Program-made: the position numbers and the translations under genes
The notes under the pieces: generated by a model
What the model was told of the DNA's origin: nothing
Databases searched by the model: none
The model's input: the letters and a program-made list of their open reading frames with translations, nothing else
Assembly (NCBI RefSeq): GCF_003060825.1
Contig: NZ_CP028922.1
Coordinates: 635,001 to 699,000 of the forward strand
Reading direction: 5' to 3'
Source of the DNA: Paenibacillus sp. CAA11
GTDB lineage: Bacteria > Bacillota > Bacilli > Paenibacillales > Paenibacillaceae
DNA: 64,000 bases
Shown here: one piece after another, positions 27,401-36,629 of the stretch
How the letters are laid out: each line of letters opens with the position of its first letter
Numbering within the stretch: the stretch's first letter is position 1

Positions 27401-28074
27401 TTGAATCCATCTTTACTAGCAGCAATGATGCTGCCGAATTGACCTTGAATTACGCGCTGCTGACCTTTGCGATTGCAATCGTCGTCGGAGGAATGATCAG
27501 CTGGACTTATATGAAGACGCAAAGTGCTTATTCCCATAGCTTCACGCTAACGATGATGGTGCTGCCGACGATCGTGGCGATTATCATCCTGCTGATTGGC
27601 AGCAATGTCGCTCGTGCCTTCAGTCTTGCTGGCGCATTCTCCATTATCCGGTTTCGCAGCGCCCCTGGCGATTCGAAGGATATCTCTTATGTCCTGTTCT
27701 CCATGGCGGCTGGCCTCGCTACCGGTGTTGGTGCTTACGGATACGCTGTATTGTTCACAGCACTGCTCTGCGGGCTGATGTTCATTCTAAAAGCAGTCAA
27801 GTTTGGCAGCAACAAAGAGTCGGTGAGAACGCTGAAGGTAACCATTCCTGAGAATCTGGGCTATGAGGAAGCATTTGATGGCGTCTTTAAGAAATTCAAT
27901 ATGGATTATGAGCTGAAGAAGGTTCGTACGACAGAGCTGGGCAGCTTGTATGAAGTAATGTATGCCGTAAAGATGGGGCCAAGCACGAACCAGAAGGAGC
28001 TGCTCGATGCGATTCGCACGCTGAATGGCAATCTTGATATTACATTGACGATGAATCCGGCGGTGCTGGATTAA
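27397..28074 (+). CDS. DUF4956 membrane protein
   Basis: A 225-residue membrane protein with four hydrophobic segments in the first 130 residues (including the conserved ARAFSLAGAFSIIRFRSA and KDISYVLFSMAAGLATG) and a soluble alpha/beta C-terminal domain. This is the DUF4956 architecture. The ATG at 27397 overlaps the VTC gene's TGA (ATGA). Function is unknown; the constant pairing with VTC-domain proteins suggests a membrane partner for phosphate-polymer synthesis or translocation. Confidence 0.85.
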   Translation: MIESIFTSSNDAAELTLNYALLTFAIAIVVGGMISWTYMKTQSAYSHSFTLTMMVLPTIVAIIILLIGSNVARAFSLAGAFSIIRFRSAPGDSKDISYVLFSMAAGLATGVGAYGYAVLFTALLCGLMFILKAVKFGSNKESVRTLKVTIPENLGYEEAFDGVFKKFNMDYELKKVRTTELGSLYEVMYAVKMGPSTNQKELLDAIRTLNGNLDITLTMNPAVLD

Positions 28075-28097
28075 TAATGAAGAGAGGTTGATGACCT

Positions 28098-30218
28098 GTG
28101 AAAAATTTAAATATAGCAAAAATAATGGGAATCGGATTGTTGAGCGCTCTATTAGCCTCGGGGTGCAGTACGAATTCTGCGAATACGGCTACAGCTGCCT
28201 CCAATACAGCCTCGGACACCGAAGCCTCTGCGCAATCAAGCGGGGCTGCTCAAGCCGCAGCGGTGAAGCTGGCTAGTGTTGATGCTGCCAAGCAAGCCGG
28301 CTTCGATAGCGATGACGCTCTGACAACCTGGAGTGAGGACAGCTCAACGATGATCAAGCTCAGCACCACCGGAGCTGCGGTTAGCGGATCTGGCGCAGCC
28401 GTTGAAGGGCCTGTGATCACGATTACAAAGGCCGGAACTTATGTCGTAAGCGGCGGGTCCTACAGCGGACAGATTGTAATTGACGCCCCGAAGGACGCGG
28501 TTGTACATCTTGTGCTGAATGGCGCACAGATCAAGAATGCAGATGGCCCTGCGATTCACGTGAAAGAAGCGGACAAGGCCATCATCACACTTCAGGCCGG
28601 CACAGACAATACGGTATCCGATGGGGCCGTATATGCAGACACCTCAGTGGATGCACCTTCTGCTGCGATATTCAGCAAGGGAGACTTAACGATCAACGGT
28701 ACAGGCAAATTGAGCGTACAGGGTAACGCGAATGACGGCATTACCAGCAAGGATGATTTGAAAATTGCGAGCGGTACAATTGCGGTTAAGGCAGCTGATG
28801 ATGGTCTGGTCGGCCGTGACCTGATCGCTGTGAAGGAGGGCACGATCACGGTGAATGCCGGGGGAGATGGAATGAAGACTACGAACGATACGGATGCGGA
28901 CAAAGGATATGTGGCGATCACGGGCGGAACCTTTGACATTATATCTGCAAATGATGGAATCCAGGCCGCTTCCTCCATTCTGATCAGCGGGGGAACATTC
29001 GATATCACAACAGGGGGCGGCAGTGAAGCCTCTACGAAGACCCATCAGGAGGAGCCGCCACGTGGGTTCAGCGGTGGCCAGCCTCAGGATCAGACCCAGG
29101 GCCAGCCGCAGTCACCACAGGGACAACCACAGGATCAAACCCAGAGTCAGACACAGGATCAAACTCAAAATCAGGCTGGGGAGCAGACTCAAGCACAGGA
29201 TCAAGCGCAAACAGAGGCTGCGGAATCTGAGTCCACCAGTACCAAGGGGCTGAAGGCTGCGGCAGATATCGCAATCACAGGCGGTGAGTTCCAGGTCGAT
29301 GCCGCGGATGATGCGATCCACAGCAATGCAAATGCTGCAATTATGGGTGGGCAGTACAGTATTGCCAGTGGTGATGATGGCATCCATGCAGATACCGCGC
29401 TATCCATCTCAGCAGGAACAGTGAATATCACGAAGAGCTACGAAGGCATGGAGAGCGCGGATATCGCGATCTCCGGCGGCAAGATCCATGTCACCGCAAG
29501 TGATGACGGTGTGAATGTCGGCGGAAGCAGCGATGACACCTCTGCAGGAGGAGGCAAAGGCATGGACGCGCCGACGGACGGCACGCTGACAATCAGCGGG
29601 GGCTACACCTATGTTGACGCCTCCGGTGATGGCCTCGATTCCAACGGCTCAATCGTTATGAATGGCGGCACCGTTATTGTGAACGGACCTGAGAACGGCG
29701 GCAATGGCTCACTGGATTATAACGGAACCTTTAAGCAGTCAGGGGGTCTCCTCGTTGCAGCCGGGAGCTCGGGCATGGCTCAGGCTCCTTCGGAATCTTC
29801 ATCACAGCGCGCTCTGCTCATGACCTTCCCAAACACGCTTGAAGCTGGCACCCTGGTGACGCTGACGGACAGCTTGGGCAAAGCGGTTGTGACATTTGCC
29901 CCGACTAAGACGTTCAGCAGCGTGGTGATTTCCTCGCCGGATTTGAAGGCAGGTGCTGAGTACACGCTCTCTACCGGAGGCAAGGCTGCCGGTACAGTAA
30001 CCGATGGTCTGTATGCAGGCAGTACGACGAGTGGAAGCAGTAAGGTCGTTACCTTCACCTTGGGGGATAAGGTGACTTACCTGAACGAATCCGGTGTCAC
30101 TACGGCTCCTAGCAATGGCGGCTTCGGCGGTGGCGGACGCGGCCCGGGCCGGGGAAGAGGTGATCAAAGCGGTGATCAAAGCAGCGGTCAAAGTACGAGC
30201 ACAGGAGTAACCGGTTAG
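28098..30218 (+). CDS. DUF4353 / carbohydrate-binding-type surface lipoprotein
   Basis: A 706-residue exported protein starting at GTG 28098. Residues 1-23 are a lipoprotein signal with lipobox LLASGC. Much of the rest is repetitive beta-helix-like sequence with recurring phrases such as ITGGTFDI, ADDAIHSN, GDDGIHAD and SGDGLDSNG, typical of the DUF4353 family. A low-complexity insert of about 50 residues (near 320-370) is almost all Gln, Asp, Pro and Thr, and the C-terminus is Gly/Arg/Asp-rich. It lies 23 bp downstream of the DUF4956 gene and is probably co-transcribed. It is probably displayed on the cell surface. Confidence 0.85.
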   Translation: MKNLNIAKIMGIGLLSALLASGCSTNSANTATAASNTASDTEASAQSSGAAQAAAVKLASVDAAKQAGFDSDDALTTWSEDSSTMIKLSTTGAAVSGSGAAVEGPVITITKAGTYVVSGGSYSGQIVIDAPKDAVVHLVLNGAQIKNADGPAIHVKEADKAIITLQAGTDNTVSDGAVYADTSVDAPSAAIFSKGDLTINGTGKLSVQGNANDGITSKDDLKIASGTIAVKAADDGLVGRDLIAVKEGTITVNAGGDGMKTTNDTDADKGYVAITGGTFDIISANDGIQAASSILISGGTFDITTGGGSEASTKTHQEEPPRGFSGGQPQDQTQGQPQSPQGQPQDQTQSQTQDQTQNQAGEQTQAQDQAQTEAAESESTSTKGLKAAADIAITGGEFQVDAADDAIHSNANAAIMGGQYSIASGDDGIHADTALSISAGTVNITKSYEGMESADIAISGGKIHVTASDDGVNVGGSSDDTSAGGGKGMDAPTDGTLTISGGYTYVDASGDGLDSNGSIVMNGGTVIVNGPENGGNGSLDYNGTFKQSGGLLVAAGSSGMAQAPSESSSQRALLMTFPNTLEAGTLVTLTDSLGKAVVTFAPTKTFSSVVISSPDLKAGAEYTLSTGGKAAGTVTDGLYAGSTTSGSSKVVTFTLGDKVTYLNESGVTTAPSNGGFGGGGRGPGRGRGDQSGDQSSGQSTSTGVTG

Positions 30219-30281
30219 TAGCAGCCCTTGATTAAAATCGTCACAACCATAGATCGAGCATAAATTCTAGGAGGAATTATA

Positions 30282-31100
30282 ATGAAAAACAAAACTAAAG
30301 TGATCACAGGAGCTTTGGCATTGGCCATTACAATAGGGAGCGGCGCGCTTCTGTCCGGACAGACTTACGCTGCATCAGCTGCAGATTCTGGTACTGCAAA
30401 GGCATCCGTTCAAGGCTCGTCCGCGGCAGCTGTAAAGGGCAAAGGCGGAGCTCATGGACAGCATGTGAAGCTGGATGATCAGGCGATTGCAGCGCTGCTT
30501 GGTATAACACAGACAGAGCTTAAGACACAGGAGAAGGCGGGGAAATCCCTTGCCGCAATTACTGAAGAGAAGGGGGCTGAGGTTCAATCGGTGATCGCTC
30601 TCGTGTCCAAGCAGCTTACAGCGGCACTGGATGAGAAGCTGACAAGCGGCAGTATCACCCAAACAGAGTATAATTCCAGCAAGGCGGAGATTGACACGAA
30701 AGCTAAGAATTTCGTAAATCATGTATTTGACGGAAAAGGCCGGGAAGGCGGCTTGAAAGGTACAAGGTTTGATAAATCTGAGATTGCAGTACTGCTTGGC
30801 GTAACAGAAGCAGACCTGCAAACTGCAGAACGCGGCGGGAAATCACTGGCTGCTGTGGCTGCTGAGAATGGCGTCTCTGTGCAGTCTGTCGCTGATCTTG
30901 TAACTAAGCAGCTCAGCACAGCGCTCAGCAAGCAATTGTCTGACGGCAGCATCACCCAAGAACAGTATGATAGCAAGAACGCAGAGCTTGCCGATAAAGT
31001 CCTTAAGCTGGTCAATGCCGTATATTCCGGCAAAGATGGCCGCCACGGGCAGCATGCTGAAGAAGGCGGCAGTACAGCGGAGCAGACAACGGCCAGCTAA
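30282..31100 (+). CDS. Secreted protein with two tandem 89-residue repeats
   Basis: A 272-residue exported protein not recognised by function. Residues 1-31 are a signal peptide ending TYA-A. Two clear repeats follow (about 64-152 and 163-251), each containing the pattern 'IAxLLGxTxxxLxT-E-GKSLAA' and later 'SKQL-GSITQxxY'. Between and after them are short Gly/His/Lys stretches (GGAHGQH, GRHGQHAEE). The 'LLGITQTELKTQ' phrase occurs in many Bacillus and Paenibacillus secreted proteins of unknown role. It has its own AGGAGG and lies 63 bp after the DUF4353 gene, so it may belong to the same operon. Confidence 0.8.
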   Translation: MKNKTKVITGALALAITIGSGALLSGQTYAASAADSGTAKASVQGSSAAAVKGKGGAHGQHVKLDDQAIAALLGITQTELKTQEKAGKSLAAITEEKGAEVQSVIALVSKQLTAALDEKLTSGSITQTEYNSSKAEIDTKAKNFVNHVFDGKGREGGLKGTRFDKSEIAVLLGVTEADLQTAERGGKSLAAVAAENGVSVQSVADLVTKQLSTALSKQLSDGSITQEQYDSKNAELADKVLKLVNAVYSGKDGRHGQHAEEGGSTAEQTTAS

Positions 31101-31174
31101 TCAGGAAGGCGGGGTGCCTTGCGGTCGCGGATCCTTTTAAACACGGCAATGCTCCCTGAATCTTGGCAGCAGCA

Positions 31175-31226
31175 ATAGACCTCATCGTCCACCCAGTGCT
31201 GGAAATGAGGTCTATACTCGTTTTTA
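31175..31226 (+). terminator. Terminator after the tandem-repeat protein gene
   Basis: Perfect 11-bp stem ATAGACCTCAT / ATGAGGTCTAT with a loop of about 19 bases, followed a few bases later by five T's. It lies between convergent genes. Confidence 0.7.
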
Positions 31227-31266
31227 TGCTATTCAAATTATTGGCTACAGCTGCTTAGCATCGGCT

Positions 31267-32064
31267 TTAGTTGCCTGTGCTTTCATACTTGGATAGCCCA
31301 TACCGAAAGATGCCATAAGCCCCTGCCGCGCTGGCCGCCGCCGCTACAGGCGCAAGCATCCACCAGCCGGACCAGCCGGCCTTGCCGAATAAATAGGTGG
31401 CAGGGTAGAAGCTGATAAAGGCATAGGGAAGAACGGTGGAAATAAAGATGCGAATTCCCTGATTAAACAGCGTAATCGGGTATTTAGCGAGATCAGCAAG
31501 GCTGTGGACCATCAGCGGGAAGGCGTTCCCGGCATTGCGAATCCAGAAGGCTGCTGAGTTCCCGGCCAAGTTAATAGATACCCGGATAATAACGGCCGTT
31601 ACGAGCAGCAGGCATAGAATGCCGACCTTCGCAATGGACCAATGAATATCAGCATGCAGGAGCGACTGCCAGACGATGAGTCCGCCGATGACAAGATTGC
31701 CGATCCCGTTAATGCCAATGCCAGAACATAAAATCTGCAGAATCATGGGCGCGGGCCGCAGCAGATAGCGGTCAAGCTCTCCCTGGTTCACAAGTCTCCC
31801 CATTCTCCATGTTCCTTCAAAAAAGAGGGAGCAGATCCCTTCGGTCAAGAAGATCATGGCATACATGAAGGCGACCTCCCAAAACTGCCAGCCGTTAATA
31901 TCCGGTATGCGGTCATAGATAACCCATAGGAACACGAAGCCGAGCACCTGGGTCAGCGCCGCAGAAGCAAGCAGGATATAGAAGTCCTTGTTGTATTCGA
32001 GAATCGCCTTAAGCTGCTGCACATACATTCTCCTGTACAAATACAGGATACGTGAAAGAGACAC
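31267..32064 (-). CDS. ABC-2 type permease (COG3694 type)
   Basis: A 265-residue membrane protein with six hydrophobic segments. The phrase MGRLVNQGELDRYLLRPAP is typical of the COG3694/COG4587 pair of uncharacterised ABC-2 exporters. It starts at GTG 32064 preceded by GGAGGAG. It is the last gene of a three-gene minus-strand operon (ATPase, permease, permease) and probably forms a heterodimeric channel with the permease encoded upstream. The substrate is unknown. Confidence 0.85.
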   Translation of the reverse strand: MSLSRILYLYRRMYVQQLKAILEYNKDFYILLASAALTQVLGFVFLWVIYDRIPDINGWQFWEVAFMYAMIFLTEGICSLFFEGTWRMGRLVNQGELDRYLLRPAPMILQILCSGIGINGIGNLVIGGLIVWQSLLHADIHWSIAKVGILCLLLVTAVIIRVSINLAGNSAAFWIRNAGNAFPLMVHSLADLAKYPITLFNQGIRIFISTVLPYAFISFYPATYLFGKAGWSGWWMLAPVAAAASAAGAYGIFRYGLSKYESTGN

Positions 32065-32103
32065 GGTTCATTTCTCCTCCTTCTCAAATTATCCTCCCGC
32101 AGA

Positions 32104-32904
32104 TTACCCGCCATGAATGGTGACTTGCCGCACCGCCCAGCTCCACATCGCCTTGCCAGCCAGCCATAGCACTGCTCCCCAGAAGCATTGAACGCCAAGG
32201 AGTCCGAGCATTTCCGGCATACTTGCCTGCTCCAGAAAAATCATGGTTGGCGTATGAACGATGCTCTGAAACGGGAGGAACCATGCCAGCCGCTCCAGCC
32301 AGCCCGGGAAGAAGGCGAGCGGTACCAGGGCGCCGGACAGCAGGTTGGTCACAGCGATTCTTGTCCAGACAATGCCCATTGAACCCGTCGACCAGAAGCA
32401 CAGCAGCGCTGCCAGATAGACCACCCCGAATTTCACGAGCATGGCGGCCAGAAGGCTAATGGCAAAAAGCAGGTAGATCATAGGCGATGAGGGCAGCGGA
32501 ATGCCGGAGACAAACAGCGTGAACAGGCCGATTAGGATCAGGCCCATCGTGCCTTCCAGGAGGCTTGAGCCTAGCGTTTCAGCCAGACGGGCTTTCTGGA
32601 AATCAATAGGCTTCAGGAGATCCACGGAGACGCTGCCATCCAGAATTTTGCCGGAGATCGAAGTCTCGGAATACCAGGACAGCACGGAGTTGGCTAGAAA
32701 AGTCACGAGCAGGTAGGTCTTCATCTGATCCCAGCTGTACCCGCCAAGCTCTTCCCGACCATGGTAAATCCCCTGCCATAGAAAGTAGATGGCCGCAAGG
32801 TTCACAAAGTTGGACAGGAAGGTAATGATATAGGAAGTCCGGTAGGCCAGGACGTTCTGTAACGAACGATTCATAATACTTCTGTATTTCTTAGCCCGGT
32901 ACAC
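32104..32904 (-). CDS. ABC-2 type permease (COG4587 type)
   Basis: A 266-residue membrane protein with six hydrophobic segments. It contains DGSVSVDLLKPIDFQ, the counterpart of the 'LRP' motif in the other permease gene. The open frame extends to 32928, but GTG 32904 (MYRAKKYRS) has GGAGAGGGG about 10 bases upstream and matches the family start. It is the middle gene of the exporter operon, with 39 bp to the next permease and about 58 bp from the ATPase stop. Confidence 0.85.
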   Translation of the reverse strand: MYRAKKYRSIMNRSLQNVLAYRTSYIITFLSNFVNLAAIYFLWQGIYHGREELGGYSWDQMKTYLLVTFLANSVLSWYSETSISGKILDGSVSVDLLKPIDFQKARLAETLGSSLLEGTMGLILIGLFTLFVSGIPLPSSPMIYLLFAISLLAAMLVKFGVVYLAALLCFWSTGSMGIVWTRIAVTNLLSGALVPLAFFPGWLERLAWFLPFQSIVHTPTMIFLEQASMPEMLGLLGVQCFWGAVLWLAGKAMWSWAVRQVTIHGG

Positions 32905-32962
32905 GAAAAAAATATCCCCTCTCCACATTAATCTGCCGGTACTACCCGCCCGGCTTGGGAGG

Positions 32963-33976
32963 CTACATGCTTTGCTTCAAGCTAAGCTTGCCGTCATATA
33001 CGGACTTAATGACCTGTTCAATATTGGAGTCCTCCATCTTGAAATCTATGATATCTCCTTGCCGCATCACCCGGCTGACGATATCGCTGGCCGTATATTG
33101 ATCGCGGTGAAAGGCCATGGAGAATTCCAGCTCATGCTTGATATCCAGACTTATGCCGGGCAGCTTGGCCAGCTCTGCAAACATATGCGGCTGCGGGGCA
33201 GCTAGCTGGAAGATAATCATCCGCTCCGTAGCATATTCGGACTGCACCTGTTCCAGACTGCCGTCATAAATGATGGAGCCGTGGTCAATGATAATTAACC
33301 GCTTACATAAATCGCGAATATCCCCCAAGTCGTGGGTAGTAAGCATGATTGTTGTCTGCTGCTCCTGGTTGATCTTCTTAATGAACTCCCGGATTTTTTG
33401 TTTGACTGACACATCGAGTCCAATCGTAGGCTCATCCAGATAGAGAATGGGCGGATTGTGCAGGAGGGAGGCTGCGAGATCGGCGCGCATACGCTGTCCT
33501 AAAGACAGCTTCCGGGCCGAGAGGTGAATGAACTCCTCCATGCCTAGGAGCTCGGTAAATTGGTCGAGGTTATGTTTGTATGCAGCTTCGGGAATCTGGT
33601 AGATATCCTTCAGCAGCCCGAACGATTCCGTGATGGGGAGATCCCACCACAGCTGGGTGCGCTGGCCGAAGACCGCCCCGATCTGGCGGGCATTCTCCAT
33701 CCTCTGCTTGTGAGGGTCCAAGCCGTTCACGCGGATGGTTCCCGATGTGGGAACAAGAATGCCGGTCAGCATCTTCAATGTCGTGGATTTGCCCGCGCCA
33801 TTGGGGCCGACATAGGCGACGGTCTCGCCTGTTTCAATGCTAAGATCCATGGGTTTGACGGCTATTTTCTCGATATGCTTGGGTGCAAATAAATGCTTGA
33901 CTGCTCCGCCAAGCCCAGGGCCCTTCACGGCCTGCTGGTAGGATTTCGATAGCTGTCTGGCTTCAATGATGCTCAC
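32963..33976 (-). CDS. ABC transporter ATP-binding protein (COG4586 type)
   Basis: A 337-residue ATPase: Walker A GPNGAGKST near residue 76, Q-loop region FGQRTQLWWDLP (a hallmark of COG4586), signature LSLGQRMRADLA, Walker B ILYLDEPTIGLD and H-loop TTHD. The long N-terminal extension mentioning FAPKHIEKIAVK is also typical. It starts at GTG 33976 with GGAGG 7-8 bases upstream. It is the first gene of the exporter operon with the two ABC-2 permeases. Confidence 0.9.
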   Translation of the reverse strand: MSIIEARQLSKSYQQAVKGPGLGGAVKHLFAPKHIEKIAVKPMDLSIETGETVAYVGPNGAGKSTTLKMLTGILVPTSGTIRVNGLDPHKQRMENARQIGAVFGQRTQLWWDLPITESFGLLKDIYQIPEAAYKHNLDQFTELLGMEEFIHLSARKLSLGQRMRADLAASLLHNPPILYLDEPTIGLDVSVKQKIREFIKKINQEQQTTIMLTTHDLGDIRDLCKRLIIIDHGSIIYDGSLEQVQSEYATERMIIFQLAAPQPHMFAELAKLPGISLDIKHELEFSMAFHRDQYTASDIVSRVMRQGDIIDFKMEDSNIEQVIKSVYDGKLSLKQSM

Positions 33977-34118
33977 ATCATTTCCTCCTTCTTCATTTCT
34001 GCCACGGTTACCTTGCGCAACTATATCACAGCCCAGATGTCGAAATCCTCAGGATGTTGTCGGATAAAGGCTGAAATGTTGATGAACATATGCAGCAGAG
34101 GGCAAGGTCTTCCGCTAT

Positions 34119-35312
34119 TCATGCAGGGCGCCGGGTGATTATCCAGAATATCAGGGCTGCAGCACTGACTGTAGCTCCCAGGATACAGACCCCAGTCCAT
34201 CCATAGTGGGCAAACAGCTGTGTGGATATCATGGATCCAGCCGCGCTTCCTATGGAGTAAAAGATCATATAGGCTGCAGTTAATCTGCTTCGCGCTTCCG
34301 GCCTGACACTGAGAATCATACTTTGGTTGGTGACATGAACGGCCTGGACAGCAAGGTCGAGGAGAAGGATTCCAAGAAGAAGCAGGACCAGTGAATGATC
34401 CATGGCATGGATCAGCGGCCAGGAGCATAGCAGCAGAAGCAGGGCTATACCGCTGACCGCTTGGCCTAGCCCGCGGTCTGCGAGCCTTCCGGCTCGGGCC
34501 GCTCCGAAGGCGCCCGCTGCTCCGGCGAGGCCGAAGGCGCCGATCGCGGTATGGGACAGCGAGAAGGGCGGTGCGCTCAGCGGCAGCACCAGCGGCGTCC
34601 ACAGCGTGCTGAACGCCGTAAAGATGAATAAGGCCAGCAAGGCCCTTATTCGCAGCACCCGCTCCTGGATGAACAAGGTGAAAACAGACAGAAGCAGCTT
34701 CGAATATGGCATGCGGCTATGCCGCTTCTCGTCTGCTGGAAGCATGCGCCGCAGCAGCATGGACGAGATCAGCAGCAGCAGGGCGGAGACAAGGTAGACG
34801 GAGCGCCAGCCGGCAAGATCGGTCAGCAGCCCGGCGGCGGTTCTGGCCAGCAAGATGCCGATCACGACGCCGCTTGTGACCTGGCCAACGATGCGGCCTC
34901 GTGAGGAGGGGGAGGCTAGAGCTGCTGCGAAGGCGACCAAAGTTTGGGTGACAACGGCGAGCAGCCCCACGACAGCTATGCCGGCGAGAAAGACCATGCT
35001 GTTTGGAGCTAAGGCTACAATCAGTAAGGCCAGCACGGATAACCCCATCTGGCCGGTCACGAGCCTGCGGCGGTCCCATAGATCGCCGAGCGGGACGAGC
35101 AGAGCTAGACCTAGGGCGTAACAAACCTGGGTAACCGTAATAACCGCACCGACATGTGCAGGTAAAATGCCAAACTCTGATGCTATAGAGTCCAAAAGAG
35201 GCTGAGCGTAATAAATATTGGCAACAGATAGCCCGCAGGCTACGGCAAACAACCATGGCAGCAGCCCGGTCATGGAGCTCGGCTGTACGGCTCTGGATTT
35301 TGTATTTGACAT
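34119..35312 (-). CDS. MFS transporter (12-TM exporter)
   Basis: A 397-residue major facilitator protein with 12 hydrophobic segments. The first loop reads GDLWDRRRLV, the MFS loop 2-3 motif, and the N-terminus contains ANIYYAQPLLDSIA, common in the sugar/drug exporter subgroup annotated as NepI- or YgaY-like. It is transcribed divergently from a TetR-type gene with 179 bp between them, the classical layout for a regulated drug or metabolite exporter. Base composition is GC-richer than neighbouring intergenic sequence. Confidence 0.88.
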   Translation of the reverse strand: MSNTKSRAVQPSSMTGLLPWLFAVACGLSVANIYYAQPLLDSIASEFGILPAHVGAVITVTQVCYALGLALLVPLGDLWDRRRLVTGQMGLSVLALLIVALAPNSMVFLAGIAVVGLLAVVTQTLVAFAAALASPSSRGRIVGQVTSGVVIGILLARTAAGLLTDLAGWRSVYLVSALLLLISSMLLRRMLPADEKRHSRMPYSKLLLSVFTLFIQERVLRIRALLALFIFTAFSTLWTPLVLPLSAPPFSLSHTAIGAFGLAGAAGAFGAARAGRLADRGLGQAVSGIALLLLLCSWPLIHAMDHSLVLLLLGILLLDLAVQAVHVTNQSMILSVRPEARSRLTAAYMIFYSIGSAAGSMISTQLFAHYGWTGVCILGATVSAAALIFWIITRRPA

Positions 35313-35341
35313 CAGAATAACCTACTTTCATTTTATAATAC

Positions 35342-35355
35342 ATACTGATCGGTAT
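35342..35355. promoter_or_regulatory. Candidate TetR operator between divergent MFS and TetR genes
   Basis: ATACTGATCGGTAT is a near-palindrome (two mismatches in 14) resembling TetR/AcrR-type sites. It lies 30 bp upstream of the MFS start in the divergent region. Binding by the adjacent TetR protein is inferred. Confidence 0.5.
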
Positions 35356-35491
35356 AAAATAATATTATGAATCATAAGGAGGATGTGGTCTGTTTGTCAA
35401 GATGAATTATGTAAATCATTGACATGTTCAAGCTTTTTAACTTAATATTTATTTACTTGTTGGTATAGTAAGAGGGGAGGAAGGATCATCC

Positions 35492-36073
35492 ATGGTGAGA
35501 CCTCGGGAATTTGTTAAGGAGCAGGCGCTGGAAGAAGCCATGCAGTTATTTTGGGACAAAGGCTATGAAGCTACCTCGTTAAGTGATTTAACGGCTGGCA
35601 TGGGCATTCAGCGTCCGAGTCTGTATGCCGCCTTCGGGGATAAGAAGCAGCTGTTTGAATCGGCACTGCGCAAGTACACGGCAGAGCATGCCTTGCACGT
35701 AAAAACGATGCTAGCGGCCGGGGCTTCAGTCAAGGAGGGATTTCGCCTTTTGTTCGAAGGGGTTGTGGATGAAGCGGGTCAAGGCGACAGCTCACGGGGC
35801 TGCTTCTGCATTAATACGATGGTGGAGCTGGCCCCGCATGATGAGAAATTCGAAATTTTGACCCGTGAGCATCAGATGTATCTAGCGGCCATATTTCAGG
35901 AAGCTCTGGAGAAGGGGAAAGAGGCAGGCGAATTAGCACCCAAGCTGAATGTCAAGGCCGTGGCACAGACACTGGTGGTTTCGCTTATCGGGCTAACGGT
36001 GCTGATGAAGTCACGCCCGGACCGGGCGTTTGCAGATCATTCCATACAGATGGTGCTTGGTCTGATTGACTAG
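35492..36073 (+). CDS. TetR-family transcriptional regulator
   Basis: A 193-residue repressor. The N-terminal helix-turn-helix reads ALEEAMQLFWDKGYEATSLSDLTAGMGIQRPSLYAAFGDK (shown here only as its recognisable core ATSLSDLTAGMG then RPSLYAAFGDK), the TetR signature of the AcrR/YxaF-like subgroup. The rest is helical ligand-binding domain with RGCFCINT, common in this subgroup. It starts at ATG 35492 after GGGAGGAAGG. It probably represses the divergent MFS exporter and itself. Confidence 0.9.
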   Translation: MVRPREFVKEQALEEAMQLFWDKGYEATSLSDLTAGMGIQRPSLYAAFGDKKQLFESALRKYTAEHALHVKTMLAAGASVKEGFRLLFEGVVDEAGQGDSSRGCFCINTMVELAPHDEKFEILTREHQMYLAAIFQEALEKGKEAGELAPKLNVKAVAQTLVVSLIGLTVLMKSRPDRAFADHSIQMVLGLID

Positions 36074-36166
36074 GTTGTCTGAGGGTCTATGGGTCTATGC
36101 TGCCATCAGGTTAGCCTCTTATTTAGGCTCATCAGGTACGGAAGATGCTGCATAACGACAGCAAGT

Positions 36167-36206
36167 AAAGCCTCCTGCCGAATTTTAGAGTTCAGGGGGA
36201 GGCTTT
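36167..36206 (+). terminator. Terminator after the TetR gene
   Basis: AAAGCCTCC pairs with GGAGGCTTT across a loop of about 22 bases; the right arm itself ends in TTT. Confidence 0.65.
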
Positions 36207-36413
36207 GCAGGTCCTCATGTGTGATTTTCGAAAAATTATGAAAACAGCATGAAAAACAAAGCAATTCATCGGAACGTGTGAATTTTATTTATAATTTTCA
36301 GTTTTTTGAATCCAGCGCAGCTCCTTTTTCGTGATTTTGCCAAAAACATAATTTTACAATCTACATGGTGCAGAGGTATGATTCGTCTCGTACCTGAAAA
36401 CCACATATTCGCA

Positions 36414-36597
36414 AGTCCGCTTAATTTCCTGTAAAGGAAAGCGGGGGAACCAACAATGATCAGGCCGGGAAGTGGGAGCCGGAAGATCATTAGGGGTGAA
36501 TCCTGTTCAGTCGCCAGCAGGGCAAGTGCCTGCATGGTCCAAGAACGGGTAGGGCGACTCTCACCGCCCGAATCCGACAGCTAACCTCGTCAGCGTA
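36414..36597 (+). promoter_or_regulatory. c-di-AMP riboswitch (ydaO/yuaA type) of the kdp operon
   Basis: The conserved ydaO blocks appear in order: CCGCTTAATTTCCTG, AAAGCGGGGGAACC, TAGGGGTGAATCC, CAGTCGCCAGC, AGGGCGACTCTC and finally CCGAATCCGACAGCTAACC plus TCGT. These match the known c-di-AMP-binding riboswitch. It lies upstream of kdp genes for high-affinity K+ uptake, a known target class; when c-di-AMP is high, transcription should stop at the hairpin at 36630-36664. The upstream part of this 690-bp gene-free region (36207-36413) holds AT-rich promoter sequence with no ORF I can support. Confidence 0.93.
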
Positions 36598-36629
36598 TGG
36601 AGAGAGGATGGTGTCATGTGACCGTTATT

